64,000 bases of DNA, from assembly GCF_030731085.1 (NCBI RefSeq), contig NZ_JASNFN010000003.1, positions 43,017-107,016 on the forward strand, in the 5' to 3' direction. This DNA comes from Blastococcus carthaginiensis (GTDB lineage: Bacteria; Actinomycetota; Actinomycetes; Mycobacteriales; Geodermatophilaceae). The translations under genes and the position numbers were made by a program. The notes beneath the pieces are model-generated. The model searched no databases. It saw nothing but the letters and a program-made list of their open reading frames with translations, and was not told where the DNA came from. Shown piece by piece: positions 8,301 through 16,092 of this stretch (within the stretch, counting starts at the first letter, position 1; the number at the start of each line of letters is the position of its first letter).

Positions 8301-9283
8301 CGCTGCGTCTCCTCCTGCGTGTCCCCGTTTCCGGGGGTGTTCTCGATCCACGTGCCGCTGCGGCGTTCGAGGGCCGCGGCGATGCACGCCGGTGCGGTGA
8401 TCAGCCCGGCGGCGGTGGGCCGCGCCCGGAGGAAGTCCAGGACGGCCTCCACCTTGGGTTGCATGCTGCCCTCGCCGAAGTGGCCCTCGGCGGCGTAACG
8501 AGCGGCTGTCGCGGGGGTGAGTTCGCTCAGCCACTCCTGCTCCGGCGTCCCGAACCGGATGGCGACCCGCTCGACCCCGGTCGGGATGACCAGGAGGTCG
8601 GCATCGAGTGCCGCGGCCAGTAACCCGGACGCGCGGTCCTTGTCGATGACCGCCTCGACTCCGTCCAGCCGGCCGTCGGGCCGGCGGGCTACTGGGATCC
8701 CGCCGCCACCGCAGGCGACGACGAGGCTGCCCGCGTCCACGAGGCTCCGGATCGTCTCGAGCTCGATGATCTCCCGGGGCTTGGGGGAGGGGACGGTGCG
8801 CCGCCAGCCTCGTCCGCCGTCCGGTGCGATCGTCCAGCCCAGCTCCCGTTCGTAGCGGCGGGCGGTCGCCTCGTCCATGAACCCGCCCACCGGCTTGGTG
8901 GGGCGCTCGAATGCGGGATCCTCGGGGTCGACGACGGTCTGGGTGACCAGGCTGACGACCGGCCGGGACATGCCGCGGCGGGACAGCTCGTTGTGCAGGG
9001 CCTTGCTGAACATGTAGCCGATCGCGCCCTGGGTGTCGCCGACGGCGTAGTCCAGCGGCACCGGCGCGACCTCACCGAGTGCCAGCTCGGAGCGGCGCAG
9101 GATGTAGCCGACCTGCGGGCCGTTGCCGTGGGTGACCACGACGTTCCAGCCGCCCTCGATCATGTCGACGATGGCCGGCACGGTGTCGACCACGGTGTCG
9201 TACTGGTCGGGGATCGACTGGTGGGCGTCGTCGCGTACCAGCGCGTTGCCACCGAAGGCGATGACCGCCCGCCCGGCGCTCAC
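8297..9283 (-). CDS. arcC: Carbamate kinase
   Basis: A 328-aa amino-acid-kinase fold protein. It has AFGGNAL (about residues 8-14), THGNGPQVG, the long PVGGFMDEATA subdomain, ACGGGGIPV and IDKDRASGLLA, all standard for ArcC/AllK carbamate kinases. It converts carbamoyl phosphate and ADP to ATP, CO2 and ammonia in the degradative direction. No arginine deiminase genes are near. Its neighbours are the FdrA/DUF1116/DUF2877 set, which in E. coli form the oxamate carbamoyltransferase that feeds such a kinase. GTG start at 9283 is set by the GTGA overlap with the preceding gene. Confidence 0.93.
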   Translation of the reverse strand: MSAGRAVIAFGGNALVRDDAHQSIPDQYDTVVDTVPAIVDMIEGGWNVVVTHGNGPQVGYILRRSELALGEVAPVPLDYAVGDTQGAIGYMFSKALHNELSRRGMSRPVVSLVTQTVVDPEDPAFERPTKPVGGFMDEATARRYERELGWTIAPDGGRGWRRTVPSPKPREIIELETIRSLVDAGSLVVACGGGGIPVARRPDGRLDGVEAVIDKDRASGLLAAALDADLLVIPTGVERVAIRFGTPEQEWLSELTPATAARYAAEGHFGEGSMQPKVEAVLDFLRARPTAAGLITAPACIAAALERRSGTWIENTPGNGDTQEETQR

Positions 9284-10698
9284 GCGGACACCCCCAGGTC
9301 GGCGGCGAGGGCGCCGATGGCCTGGGTGAAGCACTCCGGCGGAGCGGCGGTGATCCCCGCGCCGATCTGCCCGACGCCGGCCTCCTTGTGCGCGATGCCG
9401 CTGTTGATGATCGGCAGCACGCCGGAGTCCACGACGGCACGGGCGTCGATGCCGGCCGCGGTTCCGCCGAAGTTGAGCGCCGGCAGGCTGAAGACCGGGT
9501 TGGTGCCCAGGGTGATGGCCCGCATCCGCCGGCTGTTCTCCGTCGCGTCTGCCGGCGTGCCGCCGACGAACTGGACGATCGCCGGCGAGGCCGCCATGGC
9601 GAAGCCGCCGAGTCCGGCCGTCTCGGTGATCGCGCTGTCGCCGAGGTCGGCAGCGGCGTCCTCGATCGTGTAACCGGGGAAGAACAAGCCGTCGACCGGG
9701 TTGGCGGGGGCCTGGAACCAGCGGTCCCCGGTGCCGGACAGGCGGATCCCGAAGTTGACGCCGTTGCGCGCCATGGCGGTCACCATCGAGCTGTGCCGGA
9801 CGTCGGCGGCGGCGTCGAGCATGGCTTTGCTGGCCGCCATGGACAGGTTCAGGAAGAAGTGGTCGTTCCCGGCGATGAACTCCGCGCTGCGGCGCAGCGC
9901 CTCTCCGGGCACATCGACCGAGAGGAGGCTGGGCAGCAACCGCTTGAACAGCAGGCCGGTGGCCGCCGCGTTCCGGTTGTGCACCTCGTCGCCCATGTGC
10001 AGTGCCTGCGCGATGAGCGGCTTGAGCTCCAGGCCGTCGAGCTGCCGCACTCCGGCCCGCACCGTCTGGAACAGCTCCGTCCCCATCCAGCGCAGCCGGT
10101 CCAGCACTTCAGAGCTGTTGGCGCCGAACCGCAGCACCTTGCCCAGACCCTCGTTGAAGTTGCTGTACGCCCGGTTGGTGCCGGCGGCGTTCTCCACGAC
10201 CCACAGCGGCATGGAGGGGCTGATGATGCCGGCCATCGGGCCGACGGCATCGTGGTGGTGGCACGGCGCGAAGGCGATGTCGCCACCGGCGGCCAGCGTC
10301 TCCGCCTCCTCCGGCGTCTGCGCCCAGCCCTCGTAGAGGATGGCTCCGACGATGCCGCCCTGCACCGGGCCGCACATGTCGGCCCAGGCGATCGGTGGGC
10401 CGGCGTGCAGGATCAGCCGCTGCTCGGCCATCGCGGGGATGGCGTCGCGGGCGATCTGCACGTCGACCAGCCGGGGCTGCGCCGCCTGGTACCGCTCGAA
10501 GGCGACGGCGTTGGCCTGGTCCACCTCCGGGTGCCCCACGAGGCGGGCGAGCTCCAGACCGCGGGCCGGGTCACCTCCGGCCGGCGGGCGCCAGTCCAAG
10601 GTGGTCACGGCCCCGCCGGCCCGGGCGACGTTCTCCCCGAAAGAGGCCAGCCCGACGTTGACCACGGTCAGTTCCTGGCTGAAGAGGTTCACGTTCAC
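9280..10698 (-). CDS. DUF1116 protein, AllG-like carbamoyltransferase subunit
   Basis: A 472-aa DUF1116 (YlbE/AllG) protein. Recognisable parts are NVGLASFGENVA at the N terminus, WADMCGPVQGGIVGA, GMTATTL-type loops (here APCHHHDAVGPMAGIISPSM) and GMGNEVHNRN-type text (GDEVHNRNAAATG). In E. coli AllG works with FdrA (AllF) and AllH as oxamate carbamoyltransferase, splitting oxalurate with phosphate to oxamate and carbamoyl phosphate. The start is GTG at 10698 after AGGAAAGAA and overlaps the fdrA stop by GTGA. The substrate here need not be oxalurate. Confidence 0.85.
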   Translation of the reverse strand: MNVNLFSQELTVVNVGLASFGENVARAGGAVTTLDWRPPAGGDPARGLELARLVGHPEVDQANAVAFERYQAAQPRLVDVQIARDAIPAMAEQRLILHAGPPIAWADMCGPVQGGIVGAILYEGWAQTPEEAETLAAGGDIAFAPCHHHDAVGPMAGIISPSMPLWVVENAAGTNRAYSNFNEGLGKVLRFGANSSEVLDRLRWMGTELFQTVRAGVRQLDGLELKPLIAQALHMGDEVHNRNAAATGLLFKRLLPSLLSVDVPGEALRRSAEFIAGNDHFFLNLSMAASKAMLDAAADVRHSSMVTAMARNGVNFGIRLSGTGDRWFQAPANPVDGLFFPGYTIEDAAADLGDSAITETAGLGGFAMAASPAIVQFVGGTPADATENSRRMRAITLGTNPVFSLPALNFGGTAAGIDARAVVDSGVLPIINSGIAHKEAGVGQIGAGITAAPPECFTQAIGALAADLGVSA

Positions 10699-12299
10699 TT
10701 CTTTCCTGACTCGGCAAGGTGCGCTGCGGCGGCCTGGGTGGCGAGGAAGCCGGCCATCCGTGCGGCGTGGGCGTTGCTGTCCGCGACGAGCACGCCGGCC
10801 TCCTGCAGCGCGGCGACGACGGTGGGGCGGTGCTGCGGGTCCTCGTCGGTGCCGCAGACGTGGGCGATGACGGGAAGCACCCGGCCGGCCTCCTCGGCGG
10901 TGGACCGGCACCGATCGAGCACCTCGAGCAGGCCTGACACCGGGTCGGTGGCGGCGCCGTAGCCGAGGACGACGTCGAAGAGGAGGACCGCCGTCGCCGG
11001 GTCCTGCGCCTCGGCCAGCAGCCGCTCGTTGCGCAGCGTCGGGTCGATCATCGGGTGCGGCCGGCCGCGGGTGAACGCGTCGTCACCCATGTCGATGATG
11101 GTGTGCTCGCGGCTGGACCAGATGTCCTCGAGCACCGGGTTCCCGGCGATCGGCGTGTTGGAGTGCGCGCGGACGCCGTCGACCCGGCACAGCAGCTGGG
11201 CCTCGTAGCAGAAGGTGCCACCGGAGTAGACGCCGCGCACGTACCGCTGTCCGGCGACCAGCCGGCCGGCGGCGTCGCGGAGGCGGGCCTGGAGGTCCTC
11301 GGGTAGGGCGCCGTCGCCAGGCTGCGCCGGCGCGCTACCGAGCAGCCCGACGGCGACGTCTGACGCGTCGGCGAGGGTGGTGGCGGGGTGCAGCCCGTCG
11401 CCCGCGGGAACGGGGGTGTCGGCGCCGACGAAGACGACGACGACCGGCTTGGACAGACTGCGCGCCCGGTCGAGGACGGCCGTGGCGACCTCGGAGGCCG
11501 GCGGCTTGGAGACGAGGACGACGACGTCGGTGGCCTCGTCCTCGCCGAGGGCCTGCAGGGCGTGCAGCATGGAGATGCCGCCGACGTCGGCGGAGAGGTC
11601 GTGGCCTCCGGTACCCAGCGCCTGGGATACCCCCTGACCGTGCTGGTGGATCCGGCAGGTGATCTCCTGCATCCCGGTCCCGGAGGCACCGACGACGCCG
11701 ATCCGACCGCGCCGCACGACGTTGGCGAAGCCCAGCGGGATGCCGTTGACCAGGGCGGTTCCGCAGTCGGGACCCATCACGAGGCGCTGGTGCGCCGCCG
11801 CGTAACGCTTGATCTCGATCTCGTGCTCGACCGGCACGTTGTCGCTGAAGAGCATGACGTCCAGGCCGAGCCGGAGCGCCTTGAGCGCCTCCGCAGCGGC
11901 ATAGGGACCGGGTACCGACACGAGGGCGAGATTGGCCGACGGGGTGCGGGTGGCCGCCGCCTGCACGCTCGTGGGTGGCTGCTCCTGGACGGATCCGCCG
12001 CCGTCCGCCGCGGTGGGCTGTTCGGCCAGCAGGCGGTCGGCCAGGTCCAGCGCCTCCTCGCAGGCTGCCGCGTCCCCGCGGACCGCGACCAGGAGGTCGT
12101 TGGGTCCAGCGACGGCGTCGTCGGCCAGCCCGGCCGTACGCAGGTTTTCCCGGTTGCTGTCGGTGGCCATCACCACCGACGCGGCCGCGACGCCTGCCAG
12201 CTTCAGGAGCGCCGCGGAGATCGCCATCAGGGCGACCGAGTCCTTGTACAGGTTGGGATAGACGCGATGGTGATCGATCTGGTTCTGCTGGGCGGTCAT
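10695..12299 (-). CDS. fdrA: FdrA (AllF-like), acyl-CoA-synthetase-fold carbamoyltransferase subunit
   Basis: A 534-aa FdrA family protein with succinyl-CoA-synthetase-like Rossmann halves. The N-terminal HHRVYPNLYKDSVALM is typical, GPDCGTALVNG and GVVGASGTGMQE follow, and a C-terminal half carries YSGGTFCYEAQLL and DMGDDAFTRGRPHPMIDP. Length is near the usual 550 aa. It is the largest subunit of the AllFGH-type carbamoyltransferase. The neighbours DUF1116 and DUF2877 are both present and overlap it by 4 bp on each side, so a stoichiometric complex is likely. Confidence 0.9.
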   Translation of the reverse strand: MTAQQNQIDHHRVYPNLYKDSVALMAISAALLKLAGVAAASVVMATDSNRENLRTAGLADDAVAGPNDLLVAVRGDAAACEEALDLADRLLAEQPTAADGGGSVQEQPPTSVQAAATRTPSANLALVSVPGPYAAAEALKALRLGLDVMLFSDNVPVEHEIEIKRYAAAHQRLVMGPDCGTALVNGIPLGFANVVRRGRIGVVGASGTGMQEITCRIHQHGQGVSQALGTGGHDLSADVGGISMLHALQALGEDEATDVVVLVSKPPASEVATAVLDRARSLSKPVVVVFVGADTPVPAGDGLHPATTLADASDVAVGLLGSAPAQPGDGALPEDLQARLRDAAGRLVAGQRYVRGVYSGGTFCYEAQLLCRVDGVRAHSNTPIAGNPVLEDIWSSREHTIIDMGDDAFTRGRPHPMIDPTLRNERLLAEAQDPATAVLLFDVVLGYGAATDPVSGLLEVLDRCRSTAEEAGRVLPVIAHVCGTDEDPQHRPTVVAALQEAGVLVADSNAHAARMAGFLATQAAAAHLAESGKK

Positions 12300-13210
12300 G
12301 CCACCTTCTCGTGGGTCTGCGTGTGGGAGGGGAGTTCGAGGACGGCGCCCAGCCCGGTGAGCACACCGAGCAGCGCGTCCGAGCCGGAGCTGGCTCCGAT
12401 GCCGAGCACGTCGCGGGCCCGGGCGTCCACGACCTCGGCATCCACGCCGGCGAGGACGGAGTCGACGAGGACGCTGAGCGGCTCACCGACGTGGCCACGC
12501 GCGGCCAACCGCAGGTAGTGCGCGCTGATGTCGGTGGTGCGGTGGACGTGGCGCGACACGATCGCGCCGATGCGGTCGAACGCCACCGCGGCGTGCGGGG
12601 AGCCGTTGCCACCGCGGCACAGCGCCGCCAGCACGCCCACGAGGACGTCGTCACCGGACGGGGTGAGCCCGGCGCCGGCCCCGATCAGCCGGGCGACGGC
12701 GGTCTCCAGCTCCTGGCAGTCGGACGGCTGAGCCAGGCCGCCCGCGAGGAGTGCGCCCAGCGTCCGCACGTCCCGTTCGAGCTGCGGTGCGGTCTGGTAC
12801 CCGCGGTCTCCCAGGTGGCCGCGCCGCGCCGCGGCGAGGCATGCCAGGCGTCGGTGGACCGGCGACCGGATCGGGTCGCCGTGGGCGACCGGGGCTGGCG
12901 CCCAGACCGGCACCCGGTCCAGGTCGAGCACGTGGTTGCCGAACGACAGCACGCCGGCCCGGTGGACGGCGCGGTCGCCGACGCGCACCGACGGCGACCA
13001 GATCGCGGGGCCGGCCACCGCGACGCGCACCGACGTGGGGGTGTGCTGCCTCGCCGCGTCCTGGACGGTGAGGAGCAGGCCGTCGACGACGATGTTGCAC
13101 GCGGTCGCGAAGACGCTGTGGACGACGCCCACGAAGCCGACGACCGGTACCAGGTACGCCTTCGAGACGGCGTACTCGTCGACGCGGGAAGCCCCGCCGC
13201 CGGCGGTCAT
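12296..13210 (-). CDS. DUF2877 protein, AllH-like carbamoyltransferase subunit
   Basis: A 304-aa DUF2877 (YlbF/AllH) protein. The family marker LIGAGAGLTPSGDDVLVGVLA lies in the C-terminal half, and RTTDISAHYLRLAARGHVGEPL follows. It is the third component of the oxamate-carbamoyltransferase-type complex. ATG at 13210 overlaps the upstream amidohydrolase stop (ATGA), and its own stop overlaps the fdrA start. The long open frame upstream of this start is a shadow of the amidohydrolase gene. Confidence 0.84.
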   Translation of the reverse strand: MTAGGGASRVDEYAVSKAYLVPVVGFVGVVHSVFATACNIVVDGLLLTVQDAARQHTPTSVRVAVAGPAIWSPSVRVGDRAVHRAGVLSFGNHVLDLDRVPVWAPAPVAHGDPIRSPVHRRLACLAAARRGHLGDRGYQTAPQLERDVRTLGALLAGGLAQPSDCQELETAVARLIGAGAGLTPSGDDVLVGVLAALCRGGNGSPHAAVAFDRIGAIVSRHVHRTTDISAHYLRLAARGHVGEPLSVLVDSVLAGVDAEVVDARARDVLGIGASSGSDALLGVLTGLGAVLELPSHTQTHEKVA

Positions 13211-13938
13211 CGTCCGGCAGGTCCCGCGGGTCCAGCGGGCTCGGCATCCTCCTCGGCGGGCCGCCGGGGCCGGGCAGCCAGCGCCTTGATGGCGTGCTCG
13301 GAGTTCGAGACCCAGCCGAAGATGCCACCCTGCGCCTTGATCATCTTGAGTCCGACCTCCTGGAACTCCGGGAAGTAGGAGCCCACGCAGTCCTCGAGGA
13401 CGACGCATTCGTAGCCGCGGTCGTTGCCCTCGCGCACGGTGGTGTGCACGCACACCTCGGTGGTGACACCGCAGAGGATCAGCGTCCTGATGCCGTGGTT
13501 GCGCAGGATGATGTGCAGGTCGGTCTCGAAGAAGGCGCCCTTGCCCGGCTTGTCGATGACCGGCTCGCCGGCGATCGGGTACAGCTCCGGGATGATGTCG
13601 TGGCCCTCTTCGCCGCGGACGAGGATGCGTCCCATCGGCCCGTCGGTCCCGATGAATGTCTTGCCGCCGCGGGTCAGCTTGGCCGGCGGGCAGTCGGTGA
13701 GATCGGGGCGGTGCCCCTCGCGGGTGTGGACGACCAGCATCCCCGCGGCCCGTGCCGCCTCGAGGACGGCACGCGTCGGCTCGATGGCCGACCGGAGCAG
13801 GGACACGTCGTTGCCCAGCAACTCGCCGAAACCGTGCGGCTGCAGGAAGTCCCGCTGCATGTCGATGATGACCAGCGCCGTCGTCGACGGGTCGAGCTCG
13901 AGATCGAACGGCTCGGCGGTGATGCTTGTGCGGCTCAC
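13207..13938 (-). CDS. Isochorismatase-family amidohydrolase, biuret-hydrolase-like
   Basis: A 243-aa cysteine hydrolase. The family triad is visible: Asp26 in IIDMQRDF, Lys133 in DKPGKGAF and Cys163 in GVTTEVCV. Several stretches match biuret hydrolase (BiuH) in particular: HTREGHRPDL, RGEEGHDIIPELYPI, NDRGYECVVLEDC and the substrate-loop text AQGGIFGWVSNS. BiuH cuts biuret to allophanate and ammonia. The GTG start at 13938 lies 8 nt after GAGGGG. It is first in the seven-gene operon and so probably performs the first intracellular step. A related ureidoacrylate- or N-carbamoyl-type amidase remains possible. Confidence 0.8.
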   Translation of the reverse strand: MSRTSITAEPFDLELDPSTTALVIIDMQRDFLQPHGFGELLGNDVSLLRSAIEPTRAVLEAARAAGMLVVHTREGHRPDLTDCPPAKLTRGGKTFIGTDGPMGRILVRGEEGHDIIPELYPIAGEPVIDKPGKGAFFETDLHIILRNHGIRTLILCGVTTEVCVHTTVREGNDRGYECVVLEDCVGSYFPEFQEVGLKMIKAQGGIFGWVSNSEHAIKALAARPRRPAEEDAEPAGPAGPAGR

Positions 13939-14051
13939 TGCGAAATCCCCTCTGCCAGGGCCGTGGCGCCGCAACGCCGCGGCGTCGATGTGGCTGGCCC
14001 GTCGGCGTTCCCGGACCGCGCCGAGCGTCGGGCGCCGGCACATGTCCGCTG

Positions 14052-14073
14052 CGATCGAGGCTCGGTTCGATCG
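14052..14073. promoter_or_regulatory. Dyad operator candidate in the ureide/LysR divergent gap
   Basis: CGATCGA (14052-14058), 8-bp spacer, TCGATCG (14067-14073): a perfect inverted repeat in the gap between the divergent amidohydrolase and lysR genes. Further downstream TGATCGA occurs twice (14119-14125 and 14140-14146), exactly 21 bp or two helical turns apart. Together they look like recognition and activation sites of the adjacent LysR regulator. Confidence 0.5.
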
Positions 14074-14173
14074 TCGTCCCGGCCGTCTATCGTGTCCAAT
14101 GGATGTTCTCGAAGCGATTGATCGACCGGACGCATCGACTGATCGATCGACGGCCCGGTGATCCGAGGGAGTC

Positions 14174-15058
14174 GTGGAACTACGTCAGCTCGAGCACTTC
14201 GTCGCCGTCGCCCAGCACCTGAGCTTCACCCGTGCCGCTCGCGAGGTACATGTCGTGCAGTCCTCGCTGAGCACGTCGGTGCGCCAGCTGGAGCGCGAGC
14301 TGGGCGCGACCCTGTTCGAGCGCACGACCCGCAAGGTCACCCTCACACCTGCCGGGTGGACGCTGCTGCCCATGGCTCGGCGGATCCTCATGGATGCGCG
14401 GTCGGCACGGGAGTCCGTCGCCACGGTCGCCGGGGTGGTGAGCGGCGCGGTCGCCGTCGGCACCATCCAGATGCTGACCTGGGTCGACCTGCCCGCTGCG
14501 CTGAGCCGCTTCTACCGGGCACACCCGGGAGTGGAGATCACCCTGCGGGAGGCGCCGGTCGACGAGCTGCTCGACGCGCTGCTCGCGGGCGACCTCGACC
14601 TCGCCTACATCGCCCGCGACAGCAGCCGGCTGCCGGACGCCGTCTCGGTGCTCGCCACCCGTGACGAGGAACTCGTGGTCATCGCGGCCTCGGGCCACCC
14701 TCTTGCCCGGGAACACCAGGTGCACCTGGCCGACCTCCGGGACGAACCGTTCGTGGATTTCCAGGCCGGTACCGGGCTGCAGACGGTGGTCGAGCGGCTG
14801 TGCATCCAAGCCTCACTACGGCGTCGCATCACCTTCGCGGTCACCCAGCTGGAGCTGCTGGTCTCACTGGTCCGCGCCGGCCTGGGAATCGCGATCGTCC
14901 CGGCACCCGTGGCCCGGGGCAGCGGCGACCTGGCGCGCCTCTCGATCGCCCCATCCCCTCCGCATCGCACGCTCGCGCTGGTGTCCCGGACGCCCGGGCC
15001 GGGCAATCCTGCTGCCGTCGCGCTGCTGCGCGACGTCCACGGCCGCATTCTGCGCTGA
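14174..15058 (+). CDS. LysR-family regulator of the ureide operon
   Basis: A 294-aa LysR-type regulator. The N-terminal winged helix has the usual MELRQLEHFVAVAQHLSFTR opening, VVQSSLS recognition helix and LFERTTRKVTLTPAG wing; a periplasmic-binding-like effector domain fills residues 90-290. GTG start at 14174 follows GAGGGAG. It is transcribed divergently from the biuret-hydrolase-like operon across a 235-bp gap carrying a perfect dyad and a phased direct repeat, so control of that operon in response to a ureide is the likely role. Confidence 0.87.
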   Translation: MELRQLEHFVAVAQHLSFTRAAREVHVVQSSLSTSVRQLERELGATLFERTTRKVTLTPAGWTLLPMARRILMDARSARESVATVAGVVSGAVAVGTIQMLTWVDLPAALSRFYRAHPGVEITLREAPVDELLDALLAGDLDLAYIARDSSRLPDAVSVLATRDEELVVIAASGHPLAREHQVHLADLRDEPFVDFQAGTGLQTVVERLCIQASLRRRITFAVTQLELLVSLVRAGLGIAIVPAPVARGSGDLARLSIAPSPPHRTLALVSRTPGPGNPAAVALLRDVHGRILR

Positions 15059-15148
15059 GCTGCCCGGCGTGGTGTGCCGCACCAGTGGATCGACACCTCC
15101 GACGGAAATCCGGCCGGGCGCCGGATGCGAGCTCGGTACCCGCCTCGG

Positions 15149-15165
15149 TTGCCGACGGTCGGCAA
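15149..15165. promoter_or_regulatory. Palindromic operator TTGCCGA-N3-TCGGCAA, copy 1
   Basis: A perfect 17-bp inverted repeat with spacer CGG, located 91 bp after the lysR stop and upstream of the 15323 and 15592 reading frames. The same 7-3-7 palindrome recurs immediately before the PucR regulator gene (17490-17506). The repeated sequence marks it as a regulator site and not a chance GC palindrome. Confidence 0.65.
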
Positions 15166-15322
15166 TGCCGTCGCGGTGAGTTGACCGGCGACCGCCCTGT
15201 TCCGGCCATCGGCGTGCGGGGAGGGTGAGGCCAGGTCCGCAGAGCTGCTAGCCCGTGGTCCGGCGAACCTCGGCCGGCTCCCGCATCCCGCACCCGACGT
15301 ACGACCGGAGAGGAGTGACCCC

Positions 15323-15514
15323 GTGCACGCAGACGCGATGGAGCCCGCGAGCCAGACCCACGCGGCTGTACCGGCTGGATCACCACCTGGCTGGCCATCG
15401 CCGGTGCACGGTGACGGACTGCTGGCCCTGGCGATGAGCCTGCGGGCCCGCGGGCTGCGTGGTCTGGACGTGCTCCGCCGCAGCCAGGACCGTGCGCCCC
15501 CAGCGAGGTCGTGA
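15323..15514 (+). CDS. Possible small protein of unknown function
   Basis: A 63-aa frame with GTG start at 15323, 8 nt downstream of AGAGGAG. The C-terminal half has an amphipathic look (LALAMSLRARGLRGLDVLRR). Third-position GC is lower than in neighbours and no family is recognised, so it may be a chance frame in a 5' leader. It lies between the palindromic operator at 15149 and the DksA-like gene. Confidence 0.3.
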   Translation: MHADAMEPASQTHAAVPAGSPPGWPSPVHGDGLLALAMSLRARGLRGLDVLRRSQDRAPPARS

Positions 15515-15591
15515 CCCCTCGAGGTCTCCAGCTCTCGTCAGGCGCGTTCCAGTTGGTGGGACGCGTTTCTCGTCGTTCCAGGAGTGCACTT

Positions 15592-15924
15592 ATGACCACG
15601 CTCACCACCCCTGCCACCACCACATCCCCTGCCGCTGCGACGGACTGGACGTCCTTCCGGGTGCTGCTCGAGACCCAGCGGGCCGACTGCGTCCGGCAGC
15701 ACGAGCTCGCCCTGGCCGAGACGGCCACGTCGGTCCCGGACCCGGTCGCGGTCAGCCGTGCGGCCAGCCTGCAGCGCAGGATCGCGGAGGTCGACGCGGC
15801 GCTGGACCGGATCGTCGCCGGCACCTACGGCCGTTGCATCCACTGCGAGAGTCCAATCCCCACCGAACGGTTGGAGTTCCGACCGTTCGCGGCCGCCTGC
15901 GTCTCCTGCCAGCAGGCGCACTGA
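15592..15924 (+). CDS. DksA/TraR-family C4 zinc-finger protein
   Basis: A 110-aa protein with an N-terminal helical region, the SLQRRIAEVDAALDRI helix and a C-terminal four-cysteine finger (CIHC about residues 83-86, CVSC about 104-107) in the standard YGRCIHC context. Family members bind RNA polymerase or act as small regulators; actinobacterial single-gene versions are poorly characterised. ATG at 15592 follows AGGAG with 8-nt spacing. It precedes the FAD oxidoreductase on the same strand and may share the operator at 15149. Confidence 0.8.
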   Translation: MTTLTTPATTTSPAAATDWTSFRVLLETQRADCVRQHELALAETATSVPDPVAVSRAASLQRRIAEVDAALDRIVAGTYGRCIHCESPIPTERLEFRPFAAACVSCQQAH

Positions 15925-16092
15925 GTCCCCCGCACCACAGCCGCGCATCGCCGCGCGGCCCACCTCCGGCCACCCACCTCCCGGGCACCCGCCGGTCCGA
16001 CCCACGTCCGACCGGCGCCGGCGCGCTCCCTGCGCCGGTCGCTGCCCGGATGAACCCGTCCCGGCGAAGCGGTCGCCGGGGAAGGAGCGGGC

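Noticed and set aside
6249..8498. A 749-codon plus-strand frame over the permease region
   Set aside because: It is a shadow of the permease and carbamate kinase genes; the sequence is low-complexity and contains no domain text.
8297..9283. Arginine deiminase pathway
   Set aside because: Carbamate kinase alone suggested it, but no arcA, argF-type ornithine carbamoyltransferase or arginine antiporter is present; the FdrA set explains the kinase.
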